The notes under the pieces were generated by a model that did not search any database, was not told the DNA's origin, and was given only the letters and a program-made list of their open reading frames with translations. The position numbers and the translations under genes are program-made. This document shows, one piece after another, positions 9,114 to 17,624 of a stretch of 64,000 bases of DNA. Where the stretch lies: NCBI RefSeq assembly GCF_018343545.2, contig NZ_JAGYPE020000007.1, positions 13,931 through 77,930 of the forward strand. Reading direction: 5' to 3'. This stretch comes from Neobacillus citreus. GTDB lineage: Bacteria; Bacillota; Bacilli; Bacillales; Cytobacillaceae. Every line of letters starts with the position of its first letter. The first letter of the stretch is position 1.

Positions 9114-10499
9114 ATGAACAGAGCATTGCCAGTCAATAAAAATGATTATATAGATGTTGTATTTGAAGATTTAACTCATGACGGGGCAGGGGTGGCGAAG
9201 GTGGAAGGCTATCCGCTGTTCGTGCCCAACGGCCTGCCGGGGGAAAAGGCGAAAGTCAAAATCATCAAGGTTAATAAAAGCTATGGGATTGGGCGGTTAA
9301 TTGAGCTTTACGAACAAAGTCCGTATCGGGTGGATATCCCTGACAGTGAGAAAACGAAATACGGAGGCTGTCAGCTTGAGCATATCAGCTACGAGGGGCA
9401 GCTAAAGTACAAGGAAAATCAAGTCAGGCAGGTACTCACACGGATTGGTAAATTGGAGGATGTGACAGTTCACCCGATTTTAGGAATGGACAACCCTTTG
9501 TCTTACCGAAACAAAGCCCAGGTGCCTGTCGGTGAAAAGGACGGAAAGTTGGTTGCCGGCTTTTTTAAGCAAAGAAGCCATGAAATCGTCGATATGGATG
9601 AAAGTGTCATCCAGTTGCCTGAAGTAAATGAAGCTATCCAGACGGCCAAGGAAATCTGCAGACGGCTCGGGATTCCGGCTTATAACGAGGAAACGCATAA
9701 AGGTGTTTTAAGGCATATTATGGCCCGGTATGGAAAACAAACCGGAGAACTCATGGTCGTGCTGATTACCAGAACACCGGAAATCCCGCATAAAAAGGAG
9801 TTAATTGAAGAAATCATCGCCCGTCTTCCGAAAGTAAAGTCGATTGTCCATAACGTGAATTCGAAGCGGACAAATGTCATCCTGGGTGAGAAAACCAACC
9901 TTTTATGGGGCAGTGAAGTGATCTATGATTATATTGGCGATGTGAAATTCGCAATCTCAGCGTTATCCTTTTATCAGGTTAATCCTGTTCAAACGAAGGT
10001 GCTTTACGATAAAGCTTTGGAATATGCGGATTTAGACGGTGAGGAAAGTGTCATTGATGCGTATTGCGGAATTGGTACCATCTCTTTATTTTTGGCACAA
10101 AAGGCCCGGAAGGTTTTTGGTGTCGAAGTGGTTCCGGAAGCGATTGAAGATGCGCGCAGGAATGCGGCATTGAACGGAATGACTAATGCTGAATTCGCAG
10201 TCGGGGAAGCCGAGGTTGTTATCCCAAAATGGTACAAGGAAGGCAATAAAGCGGATGTGCTGGTCGTGGACCCGCCGCGCAAAGGCTGTGACGAGGCCCT
10301 CCTTCAAACCATCATCGACATGAAACCGAGAAAAGTAGTGTACGTCTCCTGTAACCCGGCAACATTGGCAAGGGATTTACGGATATTAGAGGACGGCGGC
10401 TACAAAACACTGGAAGTCCAGCCGGTTGATATGTTTCCGATGACAACTCACGTAGAATGCGTGGCGCAACTAATTTTAAAGTGTGACACCGTAAAATAA
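9114..10499 (+). CDS. rlmCD: 23S rRNA (uracil-C5)-methyltransferase RlmCD, 3' end rewritten by insertion
   Basis: A SAM-dependent enzyme of 461 residues that methylates uracils in 23S rRNA (RumA/TrmA family; B. subtilis YefA acts at two sites). It has an N-terminal TRAM domain (residues about 7-65), a SAM-binding core with [14 protein letters not shown], the [14 protein letters not shown] loop, and the catalytic Cys in [13 protein letters not shown]. The last five residues and the stop codon come from the inserted island: the 330-bp repeat starts at 10482, inside the gene. Joining 10481 to the sequence right of the island gives ...LILK followed by TAA, the likely original end. The catalytic core is intact, so function is probably retained. 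Confidence 0.95.
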   Translation: MNRALPVNKNDYIDVVFEDLTHDGAGVAKVEGYPLFVPNGLPGEKAKVKIIKVNKSYGIGRLIELYEQSPYRVDIPDSEKTKYGGCQLEHISYEGQLKYKENQVRQVLTRIGKLEDVTVHPILGMDNPLSYRNKAQVPVGEKDGKLVAGFFKQRSHEIVDMDESVIQLPEVNEAIQTAKEICRRLGIPAYNEETHKGVLRHIMARYGKQTGELMVVLITRTPEIPHKKELIEEIIARLPKVKSIVHNVNSKRTNVILGEKTNLLWGSEVIYDYIGDVKFAISALSFYQVNPVQTKVLYDKALEYADLDGEESVIDAYCGIGTISLFLAQKARKVFGVEVVPEAIEDARRNAALNGMTNAEFAVGEAEVVIPKWYKEGNKADVLVVDPPRKGCDEALLQTIIDMKPRKVVYVSCNPATLARDLRILEDGGYKTLEVQPVDMFPMTTHVECVAQLILKCDTVK

Positions 10500-10811
10500 A
10501 AGCTACACGTTATAATAAACTCGCTACCACCTGCAACCGCCAGTGAAAATAAAGTCTGTACCGAAAAGCATGAGCAAACAGCCCGTCAGGGCTGTCCTAT
10601 CAACATTCGAGAAAAAAGTCAGAAGGAAAATCTTTATTTTAACTCGATAAAAAACGTGAAAAAAAGCGTGAAAAAATCCCGAAAAACTGATGGTTTTTGA
10701 AGAGAAAAAGGGTGAAAAGCGGGAGAAAAGGAAAGACTTTATTTTAACAGCAAACGGTGGAATGCGGGTTTGAGTGGGGGAAAAATGTAGGGTGTATTTT
10801 TTAACGGCACA
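10482..10811. repeat. Left copy of the 330-bp Tn7-like mini-element
   Basis: Identical to 58686-59015. It begins TGTGACACCGTAAAAT and ends TTAACGGCACA, giving imperfect inverted termini (TGTG...CACA). TnsB-like sites with the core tTTATTTTa appear inverted near the left end (10491-10502 and 10545-10557) and direct near the right end (10629-10643, 10734-10747, 10792-10807). A 7-bp hairpin (ACAGCCC, GTCA, GGGCTGT; 10578-10595) separates the two halves. A 148-residue open frame on the minus strand crosses it, but has no ribosome site and repeats in the other copy only because the DNA does. I do not call a gene here. Confidence 0.85.
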
Positions 10812-11027
10812 TAGTAGTAAACAAAAATAGAAGAAAAAATTAAGATTTTTTTCTTTTTTGTTAAGGTATAAGGATTGAAAAATATCTCTGTTGATATGCG
10901 ATGAAACTTTTGAAAGAGAATTACTGTAGTATTTTGGTTTAATGAGTGTTTTGTCTTGTTGTCTCACCATAATAATACCGCTTCTTACACAATTACAACG
11001 TACCTAAAATAAACAGAACATTTCAGA

Positions 11028-11071
11028 ACCGAAGGTTTACTGATCCGATTCAGCAGACCTTCGGTCTTTTT
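11028..11071 (+). terminator. Rho-independent terminator in the island's left arm
   Basis: A 9-bp stem (accgaaggt / accttcggt) with a 20-nt loop followed by ctttttat. No gene precedes it on this strand within the island; the stretch 10812-11028 has no ORF. It may insulate the island from rlmCD transcription, or be left from a lost gene. Confidence 0.75.
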
Positions 11072-11089
11072 ATGCCCGAAAAAAGAAGG

Positions 11090-11274
11090 GGGGAAAAGGC
11101 GAGAAAAGCATGAGAGAAAGCATGAGTAAAAGTGGGAAAGAAAGCGGGAACGTTATTATTATTTAACGTGATTTGAGAAAGGGTGAGCAAAGGGCGTTAG
11201 CCTCAGAGTGAGAAGAGATTGAGGGGTGAAGGAGGGAGGAAGGGAGTGGGAAGGGTTATTTTAATTTGGGGACA
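11090..11274. repeat. Degenerate second transposon-end-like segment
   Basis: A purine-rich stretch resembling the right half of the 330-bp element: repeated gagaaaagcatgag and gggaaag motifs, then ttattattatttaacg (about 11152-11167) and ggttattttaatttggggaca ending at 11274. Both this segment and the left 330-bp copy end in ACA followed by TAGTAG. It looks like an older, decayed end of a related element. Confidence 0.5.
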
Positions 11275-11358
11275 TAGTAGAGTATAAGGGTTAAGGATTT
11301 TAAATGAAAGTGAGTTTTATAGGAAAAGAAAAGTAGGCAAGAGAATTGGCATACCTAC

Positions 11359-11583
11359 TTTGTTGCAGGATATGGCAAGAATACAAAATCTAAAAACGAT
11401 CAGAACTCCCTTTACAAGTATCACAATTGTATATTCAACAAGGAAGGTTAAAGATACTTACTGATTAATGAGTTTGAAAACTTAAGACATCAGTATATAT
11501 TCCTTGGGGAACATTTCAATGTTTCGTTTAAAAAGATTTTGGAAGAGAAAATTCCTCTAATAACCCAATTGGGCCACAGGTAG
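11359..11583 (+). pseudogene. Decayed gene fragment
   Basis: Two adjacent frames read as protein-like sequence: FVAGYGKNTKSKNDQNSLY from 11359 to a stop near 11448, then, after a frame change, LINEFENLRHQYIFLGEHFN and onward to a stop at 11581-11583. Neither has a start with a ribosome site. This fits a short remnant of a disrupted gene. I do not recognise the family. Confidence 0.35.
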
Positions 11584-11628
11584 TGGTATTCTTGAATTAA
11601 TGAAATGTTAAGATACATGGAGAAAAAG

Positions 11629-13137
11629 ATGAAGAATACAAGAGGGTTCATTGCAAATGAACGACCAGATTTAATTGAAGAATGGCATCCATTAGAAAAT
11701 AATGAGAACGCACCATTCAATGTAAGAGTTGGTTCAGATAAGAGAGTTGTTTGGAGTTGCAAAGAGTGTAAGCATGTTTGGGAAACGCAAGCTAAAAGTA
11801 GAGCAATAAAGAATACTGGATGTCCAAAATGCCATGAGAGATATAATGTTGGCTTTCCAGAACTCGCAATTTATTTTTATATTAAACAACTTTTTAGGGA
11901 TACCAAGCTAAATGCTCCTATTAAGGAAATTGGTACGTATAAATCCGTAGATGTTTTCATCTCTTCACTGAATCTTGTCATTGAATATGATGGTGGACAT
12001 ACTCATAGGGAAAGAATAGTAATTGATAAGAACAAGAGCCAATTATTAATAGATAAGGGATATCGTCTAATAAGGGTTAGAGATAATGGACTACCGCCTC
12101 TTGATATTGAGGGAGTACAGGAATATCTATATGAACGCTCTTCTAATAAGACGATAGGTAGCATGATAAAACACCTATTATGTATAATTGACGAACAATT
12201 TATAGGATTTACAAATGATATTGATAGATTAATAAAGAAGGTCAATGTTGATATTGACAATATCCCTATTCTTGCTCAGATTCCCCCTATCATTGAAAAA
12301 GATAATCTATTAGAAAATTGTCCAGAAATAGAAGCAGTATGGGACTATGAGAAAAACTATCCTTTAAGACCTGAACATTTCAAGCGGTATTCCAATTTCA
12401 AGGCTTGGTTTATCTGTGAGGAAAACCACACTACGTTAGCCCAAATTGGTAGTAAAGCAAAAGGTCATGGATGTAAGGTTTGCGATGGTCAAGTAGCAAC
12501 GGAAGAATATAACTTGGAACTATTATTCCCCCAAATTGCTAAAGAATGGAATTATGAAAAAAACGACAATACTTCACCTAATTCATATTTACCTTTTTCA
12601 AATCAACTTGTGTATTGGGATTGCCCAATATGTCAATCAACTTACGATAAGATGATTAATGAGCGTACTGGTGGAGGAGAGAACTGTCCTTATTGTGCAG
12701 GTAAAAGAATAAATGAAACGAATTGCCTTTCTACTACGCACCCGCAATTGGGGTTGGAATGGGATTACAAAAAGAATGGTGATTTAACACCAAATGATGT
12801 GACAAAAGGTTCTCATGATAAAGTTTGGTGGATTTGCGAGAGAAACCATAGCTACCCGTCTGTTGTTTACAGTCGAGTTGACGGAAAGAGTTGTCCTAAA
12901 TGTTATGAACTTTATGGGCGTTATAAGCCTAAAAAAGCCAAAAGGGAAAACTCCTTGGCTGTTAAAAAAGCAGAAATAGCTAAACAATGGCATCCAATCA
13001 AAAATGGTGATATTACTCCTTATGAAGTAGGAGCATATGCGAGAGAAGAATATTGGTGGCAATGTGAGAATGGCCATGAATGGAAGAATGCACCTAATAG
13101 TAGAAGAAGTGTTAAGTGTAGATATTGTAAAATCTAA
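11629..13137 (+). CDS. Multi-zinc-ribbon (DUF4379-like) protein with an embedded Vsr/PD-(D/E)XK-like nuclease domain
   Basis: A protein of 502 residues built from five repeats of the DUF4379 probable zinc-ribbon type. Each has an EW(H/D/N)xxKN motif, then CxxC or CxxxH, and a final CPxC. Between repeats 1 and 2 lies a nuclease-like domain: VDVFISSLNLVIEYDGGHTH, then RLIRVRDNGL, resembling the Vsr-endonuclease fold with an acidic pair and a conserved Gly-Gly-His. Binding of (perhaps modified) DNA by the ribbons and cutting by the nuclease is an inference. I use the ATG at 11629, which has ggag 6 nt upstream; the frame extends back to 11605. It is the first intact gene of the island. Confidence 0.8.
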   Translation: MKNTRGFIANERPDLIEEWHPLENNENAPFNVRVGSDKRVVWSCKECKHVWETQAKSRAIKNTGCPKCHERYNVGFPELAIYFYIKQLFRDTKLNAPIKEIGTYKSVDVFISSLNLVIEYDGGHTHRERIVIDKNKSQLLIDKGYRLIRVRDNGLPPLDIEGVQEYLYERSSNKTIGSMIKHLLCIIDEQFIGFTNDIDRLIKKVNVDIDNIPILAQIPPIIEKDNLLENCPEIEAVWDYEKNYPLRPEHFKRYSNFKAWFICEENHTTLAQIGSKAKGHGCKVCDGQVATEEYNLELLFPQIAKEWNYEKNDNTSPNSYLPFSNQLVYWDCPICQSTYDKMINERTGGGENCPYCAGKRINETNCLSTTHPQLGLEWDYKKNGDLTPNDVTKGSHDKVWWICERNHSYPSVVYSRVDGKSCPKCYELYGRYKPKKAKRENSLAVKKAEIAKQWHPIKNGDITPYEVGAYAREEYWWQCENGHEWKNAPNSRRSVKCRYCKI

Positions 13138-13192
13138 TAAATTTACTAATTTTGATCATCGTCTTAAATAGATCAAATAGATGGAGTTATTT

Positions 13193-14020
13193 ATGACAGA
13201 AAAATCTTTAAATGACCAGACACTAAGATTCATTATAGAATTTGAAAAAAGTATTCCATATGGCACTCGACTTGAAAACAAAAAGTTAGTTGAATTGTTT
13301 CGGCAATCATCGTTTTACAATAGAAAATTTGATACATATATTGTGAATGCGATAAATAAAGCAATTTGGTATGCAATAAAGAGGAGCGGAAACTGGTCTA
13401 TGGAAAGAGGAGTATATATCAAAGGATATATTGCAGATCAGAATGTAGGAGAAGTGACTATAGAGAATACTCCAGATCCGAATAGAAATATTGTTAGTAA
13501 AGGATTTATTTCAGATTCGAATAGAGACATTTATATAAAGCACCTAAGTGTAAATTTATACAATGTCCTCATGTTGAAGAAACATATCGATGACGAAGTT
13601 TTAAAAGCGTACCACCTTAGTGCAAAAGGAATTGGTGACGATCTGTATTATCTTACTGAAAGTTACTATAGGCAATTGGGTGTTTTTAAGGGAAAACACA
13701 GTATGTCTGACTTTATCACTCCAAAAGCAAAGATGATTTTGGATACAGGACAAATTTCAAAGAAGCTCATGTATGAGCATATGGTTCCTAAGAATCTTTA
13801 TATCGGGGAGATTGCACAAGCAACCAAGATGGGTGATCTTAGAGAAGAAAGAATTAATGAGCTACTATCAAATTATTACTATGTCTGTACTGTTACTATT
13901 GAAGAAGATAAAATTCTTCCTTCAATAAAAATGCATGAAGATTGGGATAGTAAAAATCCATTTCATAGGTATGAAAAAGCGGGGATAACCTTCTTCAGTA
14001 ATGTGGAGAGATATGCTTAG
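13193..14020 (+). CDS. Hypothetical protein
   Basis: A soluble protein of 275 residues that I do not recognise. It is mixed alpha/beta with no membrane segment. A short block near residue 200 (MYEHMVPKNLYIG) recalls an HNH-like or replication-type motif, but is too weak to name. The start at 13193 has a ggag site 7 nt upstream; an earlier ATG at 13181 lacks one. It lies 55 nt downstream of the zinc-ribbon nuclease on the same strand, so the two may form an operon, and it ends at a bidirectional terminator. Confidence 0.7.
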   Translation: MTEKSLNDQTLRFIIEFEKSIPYGTRLENKKLVELFRQSSFYNRKFDTYIVNAINKAIWYAIKRSGNWSMERGVYIKGYIADQNVGEVTIENTPDPNRNIVSKGFISDSNRDIYIKHLSVNLYNVLMLKKHIDDEVLKAYHLSAKGIGDDLYYLTESYYRQLGVFKGKHSMSDFITPKAKMILDTGQISKKLMYEHMVPKNLYIGEIAQATKMGDLREERINELLSNYYYVCTVTIEEDKILPSIKMHEDWDSKNPFHRYEKAGITFFSNVERYA

Positions 14021-14038
14021 ATTGTGAAGTCATGAAAA

Positions 14039-14064
14039 AGAACCGAACTTGTACAGTCGGTTCT
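14039..14064. terminator. Bidirectional terminator between convergent genes
   Basis: An 8-bp stem (agaaccga / tcggttct) with a 10-nt loop. It is T-rich on the plus side and has a run of five T on the minus side. It overlaps the 3' end of the minus-strand gene at 14063. Confidence 0.8.
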
Positions 14065-14869
14065 ATTTATTTGTTTCATTGTTTATCAGGTTAATTATTG
14101 TTTTTTCAATTGGAATGAATACCTCATTTTCTTTACGAAGTGAATAGCCTGGATGATAAGTCCTGTATGTATGATATGGTAGGACAGGGTGAATTAAACG
14201 TATTAATTCGTTTTTCTTGAATCCATTAATTAACTCAAATTTCAGATGGTCTCCTAATACATAAGAATTAATGAATGTTTCTCTTAATCTATCATCATAA
14301 TCAGGCCCCGTTAAAAAGATGACAATATCGGGATCTAAAGCCTTAATTTCCATAGGTAATACATTGTATTCCTTTTGTAGCAAATCCTCGACATCTTGTG
14401 GCAGTCTCTTTTGGTTTAAATCGAAACGTACCAATTCAGTATGTAGAAAACCATCATCAATACCATTCGCATCAATTGCTTGATAAAGTCTTCGCATCCC
14501 CTTCCAAAATGGAGTGTAATCCCATTTACGATGAAATCTGAGATCCTCATACATCCATTGAAGATAATTAATGATATCATCCCTATTTGATTCTTGATTT
14601 CCACCATGAAATGTTTCTAATGTTACACGAAAGGATTCCCAACCATTTGTTTCTTGACCAACAAAAAGAACCTTCTTCTTTGCTTTTTTGTAAGCAGGTA
14701 AGCATTTGATTAAGAAAGGATTAGATAAATGGGAGAAATCCTCATTGGACAAGTTAGGAACAGCTCTGATTAATCTTGACCAGCATTCCTTATAAGCATC
14801 TTGAAGTTTTAGATCGAATTCTGTCTCTTTTATAAATGAGTTAATACTTTCCAATTGCAACACCACCAA
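14063..14869 (-). CDS. Uracil-DNA-glycosylase-superfamily-like hypothetical protein
   Basis: A protein of up to 268 residues. The central KKVLFVGQETNGW resembles the first catalytic motif (GQ/GE) of the uracil-DNA glycosylase fold, and the C-terminal HPVLPYHTYRTYHPGY resembles its His-Pro loop; PDIVIFLTGPDY fits the strand between. Whether it has glycosylase activity is unknown. The start is uncertain: the frame opens at a TTG (14869) followed by two GTG codons, and a TTG at 14854 has a GGTGG stretch upstream. It is the first of several island proteins with folds linked to nucleotide or modified-base recognition. Confidence 0.7.
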   Translation of the reverse strand: MVVLQLESINSFIKETEFDLKLQDAYKECWSRLIRAVPNLSNEDFSHLSNPFLIKCLPAYKKAKKKVLFVGQETNGWESFRVTLETFHGGNQESNRDDIINYLQWMYEDLRFHRKWDYTPFWKGMRRLYQAIDANGIDDGFLHTELVRFDLNQKRLPQDVEDLLQKEYNVLPMEIKALDPDIVIFLTGPDYDDRLRETFINSYVLGDHLKFELINGFKKNELIRLIHPVLPYHTYRTYHPGYSLRKENEVFIPIEKTIINLINNETNK

Positions 14870-15083
14870 TTATAGATACCACTTTTTACGATGTAGATTA
14901 AGATAAGTTTCAAATTTATTGATAGTACATGTTGAATAACCGATATTTATGTATCAAAATCTCTCTGTTGACGTAGATAAGCAGATGGAATATGATAAAA
15001 ATATTAATAAATACAATAATTGGTTATAGGATGATTGCTATGGATATTACCATTGATTCGACAATTCTATATTCAAAATTTTT

Positions 15084-15116
15084 AACCGCTTAGTCCTTTG
15101 GGCTATGCGGTTTTTT
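15084..15116 (+). terminator. Rho-independent terminator without an evident gene
   Basis: Stem aaccgc / gcggtt with a 17-nt partly paired loop, followed by tttttt. Upstream (14870-15083) I see no gene longer than a 17-codon frame beginning at about 15040, so the transcript could be a small RNA or a remnant. The rest of 14870-15180 holds nothing I can name. Confidence 0.6.
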
Positions 15117-15180
15117 GTTTTTTCTGATGTCGTTACTCTGACAACAGAGTAATAAGGGATTATTTTCAAATAAGTAGGGA

Positions 15181-15264
15181 ATGAAAGAGGAACTGATAAT
15201 TGGTGACAAAGATTATATGGAAATCCAAAAGATAATTAGAAATAAAGGAGGCGAAACAAAGTGA
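15181..15264 (+). CDS. Short ORF, 27 residues, overlapping the next ORF
   Basis: MKEELIIGDKDYMEIQKIIR begins the product, which is charged and soluble. Its TGA overlaps the GTG of the next short ORF (gtga at 15261-15264), the arrangement of translationally coupled genes. A gtaggga sequence abuts the ATG with too little spacing for a good ribosome site, so expression is doubtful. Confidence 0.3.
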   Translation: MKEELIIGDKDYMEIQKIIRNKGGETK

Positions 15265-15392
15265 AGAATTTAGTTGAAAAGATTGGTTCTCATGTATATA
15301 TGCGTTGGTTCTTTATTGAAAACATAATTAATTTATCTGCTTTAATCGTAGGGCTTATGATTGGTGCATTCCTAAAAATGCTATTTTTCTAA
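15261..15392 (+). CDS. 43-residue membrane microprotein
   Basis: A GTG-started gene with a strong aaaggagg ribosome site 8 nt upstream. The product has a basic N-terminus (KNLVEKIGSHVYMRWFF) and one long hydrophobic helix (residues about 18-43). This shape fits small holin-like, toxin or regulatory membrane peptides; I cannot choose. It overlaps the preceding 27-residue ORF by 4 nt. Between it and 15715 I see only a 30-codon frame (15454-15546, with a ggggag site) and what looks like degraded coding sequence. Confidence 0.5.
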   Translation: MKNLVEKIGSHVYMRWFFIENIINLSALIVGLMIGAFLKMLFF

Positions 15393-15714
15393 GCCCATTC
15401 TTTCAAGGAACCAAGTCAATGACAGAAATTAAATAGAGTAGGGGAGTCCAATCATGTTTTTAAACAAAAAAGTAGGAAGTGAAATCCATGGTAGCTTCAA
15501 TGAAAAAACAAGAGATTGTGGTAAGAGTGTATGTTCAATCCTATGATAATGAAACTATTTTGCTAATGTGACAGGCTTTACCTTAAATCAGGCCAATAAA
15601 CAGATTCACGTTAAAAGTGGTGTGCTAATAAAGAGCTTCGAAATATCTTAGAAGGATGTAGAAAATGATTGGGATTTCAATTAAATAGCTTTTTAAGAAT
15701 TGGAGGTATCAATA

Positions 15715-16257
15715 ATGGGGCAATATCTGCAAATGGGAATATGTAATCGCATCGTTATCGAAAAAGAAAGTATGAATAAATTAAACATTTCAATAGAAAA
15801 AGTGATTGAATCAATAAACAAAGAAATGGAAATATCCTTATTCGAACAAAGCGAAACAGAGAATCAGTTCATATTCACTATAAGGGATGCTATCGTGACG
15901 GAACAATTACTGGAATTTTTACGGTTCCAGTATTCTCTTTATGACCAAGAAGAGCCGTATAAGCAATGTTTTGAATCTGTGCTAAAAATGGTTTCTGAAA
16001 GTTCGACGCTACAAGAAATAGAAGAAATTGCAAAGGATAAGAGTTTCGCATGCTTTCAGAAGAGTGTAATCGATGATGAAATAATGGTCAATGAGTGGTA
16101 TTGGTTAAGAATTGAATATTCGATTTGGGTAATGTTTGTGGAAGGAAAAATATATATGGAAGCCTACAGTAATTTTCTGAGATATCTTGAACATCAAGTA
16201 AGGGTTTCGAGTAATAAGTGGTCAATCGCAGGGGTATTTCGGAGCTTTATTCAATAA
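15715..16257 (+). CDS. Hypothetical protein
   Basis: A soluble acidic protein of 180 residues with no recognised domain, starting MGQYLQMGICNRIVIEKESM. The N-terminal part recalls immunity-type or plasmid accessory proteins of Bacillaceae, but I cannot assign it. The ATG at 15715 follows ggaggt with 5-6 nt spacing, which decides the start against the in-frame codon at 15700. It heads a run of small same-strand genes to 17993. Confidence 0.7.
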   Translation: MGQYLQMGICNRIVIEKESMNKLNISIEKVIESINKEMEISLFEQSETENQFIFTIRDAIVTEQLLEFLRFQYSLYDQEEPYKQCFESVLKMVSESSTLQEIEEIAKDKSFACFQKSVIDDEIMVNEWYWLRIEYSIWVMFVEGKIYMEAYSNFLRYLEHQVRVSSNKWSIAGVFRSFIQ

Positions 16258-16310
16258 AATATTTCAAGTTCCATTCTTTCTATAATCATGCAATTTGGAG
16301 GTTTGGAAGG

Positions 16311-16502
16311 ATGAATACTGTACAGATAGCAATGCTTTTTATAGCAGGAGGTTTTATCCTTTCAATAATGGGAGTTAATCAGATTCTAAAGTGTTCGAAC
16401 GTTGTAAGTATAGTAAGGAAAAAGGTTGTAATTGCTTTGTTTACATTAGCGATTATAGTTCAAGGCTTACTTACAATTGTATTGTGGAAATTAAGTATGT
16501 AA
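16311..16502 (+). CDS. Small two-helix membrane protein
   Basis: A protein of 63 residues with two hydrophobic segments (residues about 4-24 and 38-60) around a basic loop (VRKKVV). The start at 16311 has ggaggtttggaagg upstream. No function is recognised. It lies between two unknown genes of the same strand, probably in one transcript. Confidence 0.55.
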   Translation: MNTVQIAMLFIAGGFILSIMGVNQILKCSNVVSIVRKKVVIALFTLAIIVQGLLTIVLWKLSM

Positions 16503-16543
16503 TGTAAAAGCAATTTAATTAGAAGTTATAGGAGCGATTAATT

Positions 16544-16735
16544 ATGAAGGAATATCTTACACCAAAATATGAACAATGGGAGACAGTAGGTACTTGTCCT
16601 AATTGTTTGACTGGCGAAGTTCATTACCGATATGAGATACATCCAGACAGTTCTGATTTAGCGGATTGGGGCCAGTGTGATTGGTTGTTATGTAGTGCAG
16701 TTTTAGATATTCCCCTGCAAAAAGCAAAAGGTTGA
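16544..16735 (+). CDS. Hypothetical small protein with CxxC
   Basis: A protein of 63 residues with one CPNC pair near residue 18 and Trp/Asp-rich sequence (LADWGQCDWLLCS). It could bind a metal with the two later cysteines. The ribosome site taggagcg stands 7 nt upstream. The function is unknown; it is in series with the neighbouring small genes. Confidence 0.55.
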   Translation: MKEYLTPKYEQWETVGTCPNCLTGEVHYRYEIHPDSSDLADWGQCDWLLCSAVLDIPLQKAKG

Positions 16736-16825
16736 TTTTAATATATTTGGTAAAGTAGCAGATTAAGGAGGTACATGGGGGAAAGCCAATAAAATAGTAA
16801 AATAAATAGGATTGAAGGTGTGGAA

Positions 16826-17578
16826 ATGGAGGTAGGATGCTACTGTAAGTTGTATAAAACATGCGTTGACTGCTGTCGTACCCTTCATTATAGAAACTTT
16901 AAATCAAGAGGGAAAAGGAAAAGAAGATCATTCTGCAAAGAGTGTGGATTAAAAAGAAAAGAAAATCTGAACAAAAGGGTGTATAGACCAACCTTAAAAG
17001 AGGGTTCAGAAATAAAAGTCAAAGCAAAACTATCGAATAAGAGAACGATTAGTTATAAGGTCTCGTATGACAAGGCTATTCATTTAGTTGCTGAAGGAAT
17101 GGCGGAGATTATTCATGATAACTTAATCTATAAGCTATACGACAGAGTAACCTTTCGAAATATGATTTTCGAACGAGACAATTACAAATGTGTGTATTGT
17201 GCGAAACCAGGAACAACGATTGATCATGTTATTCCTTATAAGTTTGGTGGAATTACTTCCTTTTCCAATTGTGTTTGTAGCTGTAGGCGGTGCAATCAGA
17301 TAAAGTCTGACATTCCTTTGGAGGACTTTCTATTTTATTATGAACCGTTTAAAGAGAAATCGAATATTACCATTGAACAATATTTAAGTAATGCGATGAA
17401 CAAATTGAGCGAGAAAATTAAGGAGATCGAAGAGGTAATCAAGATTTATACAGTAATAATAGAAAGAAATGAATTAAATGATTTATCCAAACAAATACAA
17501 AATCTTGAAAGAAGCCTACTTAATCTGAAATTACAATTGATTTGGCAAAAGAAAAATCGTAGAGTTATAGGTATTTGA
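16826..17578 (+). CDS. HNH endonuclease family protein
   Basis: A protein of about 250 residues. The N-terminal third has a cysteine-rich element (CVDCCR, then CKECGLKRKE). The centre carries the HNH core: CVYCAKPGTTIDHVIPYKFGG, then NCVCSCRRCNQIKSD, with the two CxxC zinc pairs and the DH catalytic pair. The C-terminal 80 residues are helical, probably coiled coil (LSEKIKEIEEVIKIY). HNH proteins of this type cut DNA; whether it serves restriction, homing or another role is unclear. I start at the ATG at 16826, after aaggtg; the frame opens at a GTG two codons earlier. Confidence 0.8.
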   Translation: MEVGCYCKLYKTCVDCCRTLHYRNFKSRGKRKRRSFCKECGLKRKENLNKRVYRPTLKEGSEIKVKAKLSNKRTISYKVSYDKAIHLVAEGMAEIIHDNLIYKLYDRVTFRNMIFERDNYKCVYCAKPGTTIDHVIPYKFGGITSFSNCVCSCRRCNQIKSDIPLEDFLFYYEPFKEKSNITIEQYLSNAMNKLSEKIKEIEEVIKIYTVIIERNELNDLSKQIQNLERSLLNLKLQLIWQKKNRRVIGI

Positions 17579-17624
17579 ATTTTGGCAATGAGTTATGTAT
17601 TCTCTAAAAAAAGGAGAGGTAGAA

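Noticed and set aside
10524..10970. Minus-strand open frame of 148 codons, repeated as 99 codons at 58728-59027
   Set aside because: It exists only because the 330-bp mini-element lacks stops on that strand; no ribosome site, low-complexity Phe/Lys-rich product, and the two copies diverge where the repeat ends.
15393..15714. Coding genes in this stretch
   Set aside because: Only 27-30 codon frames with stops between; it looks like degraded sequence without a consistent frame.
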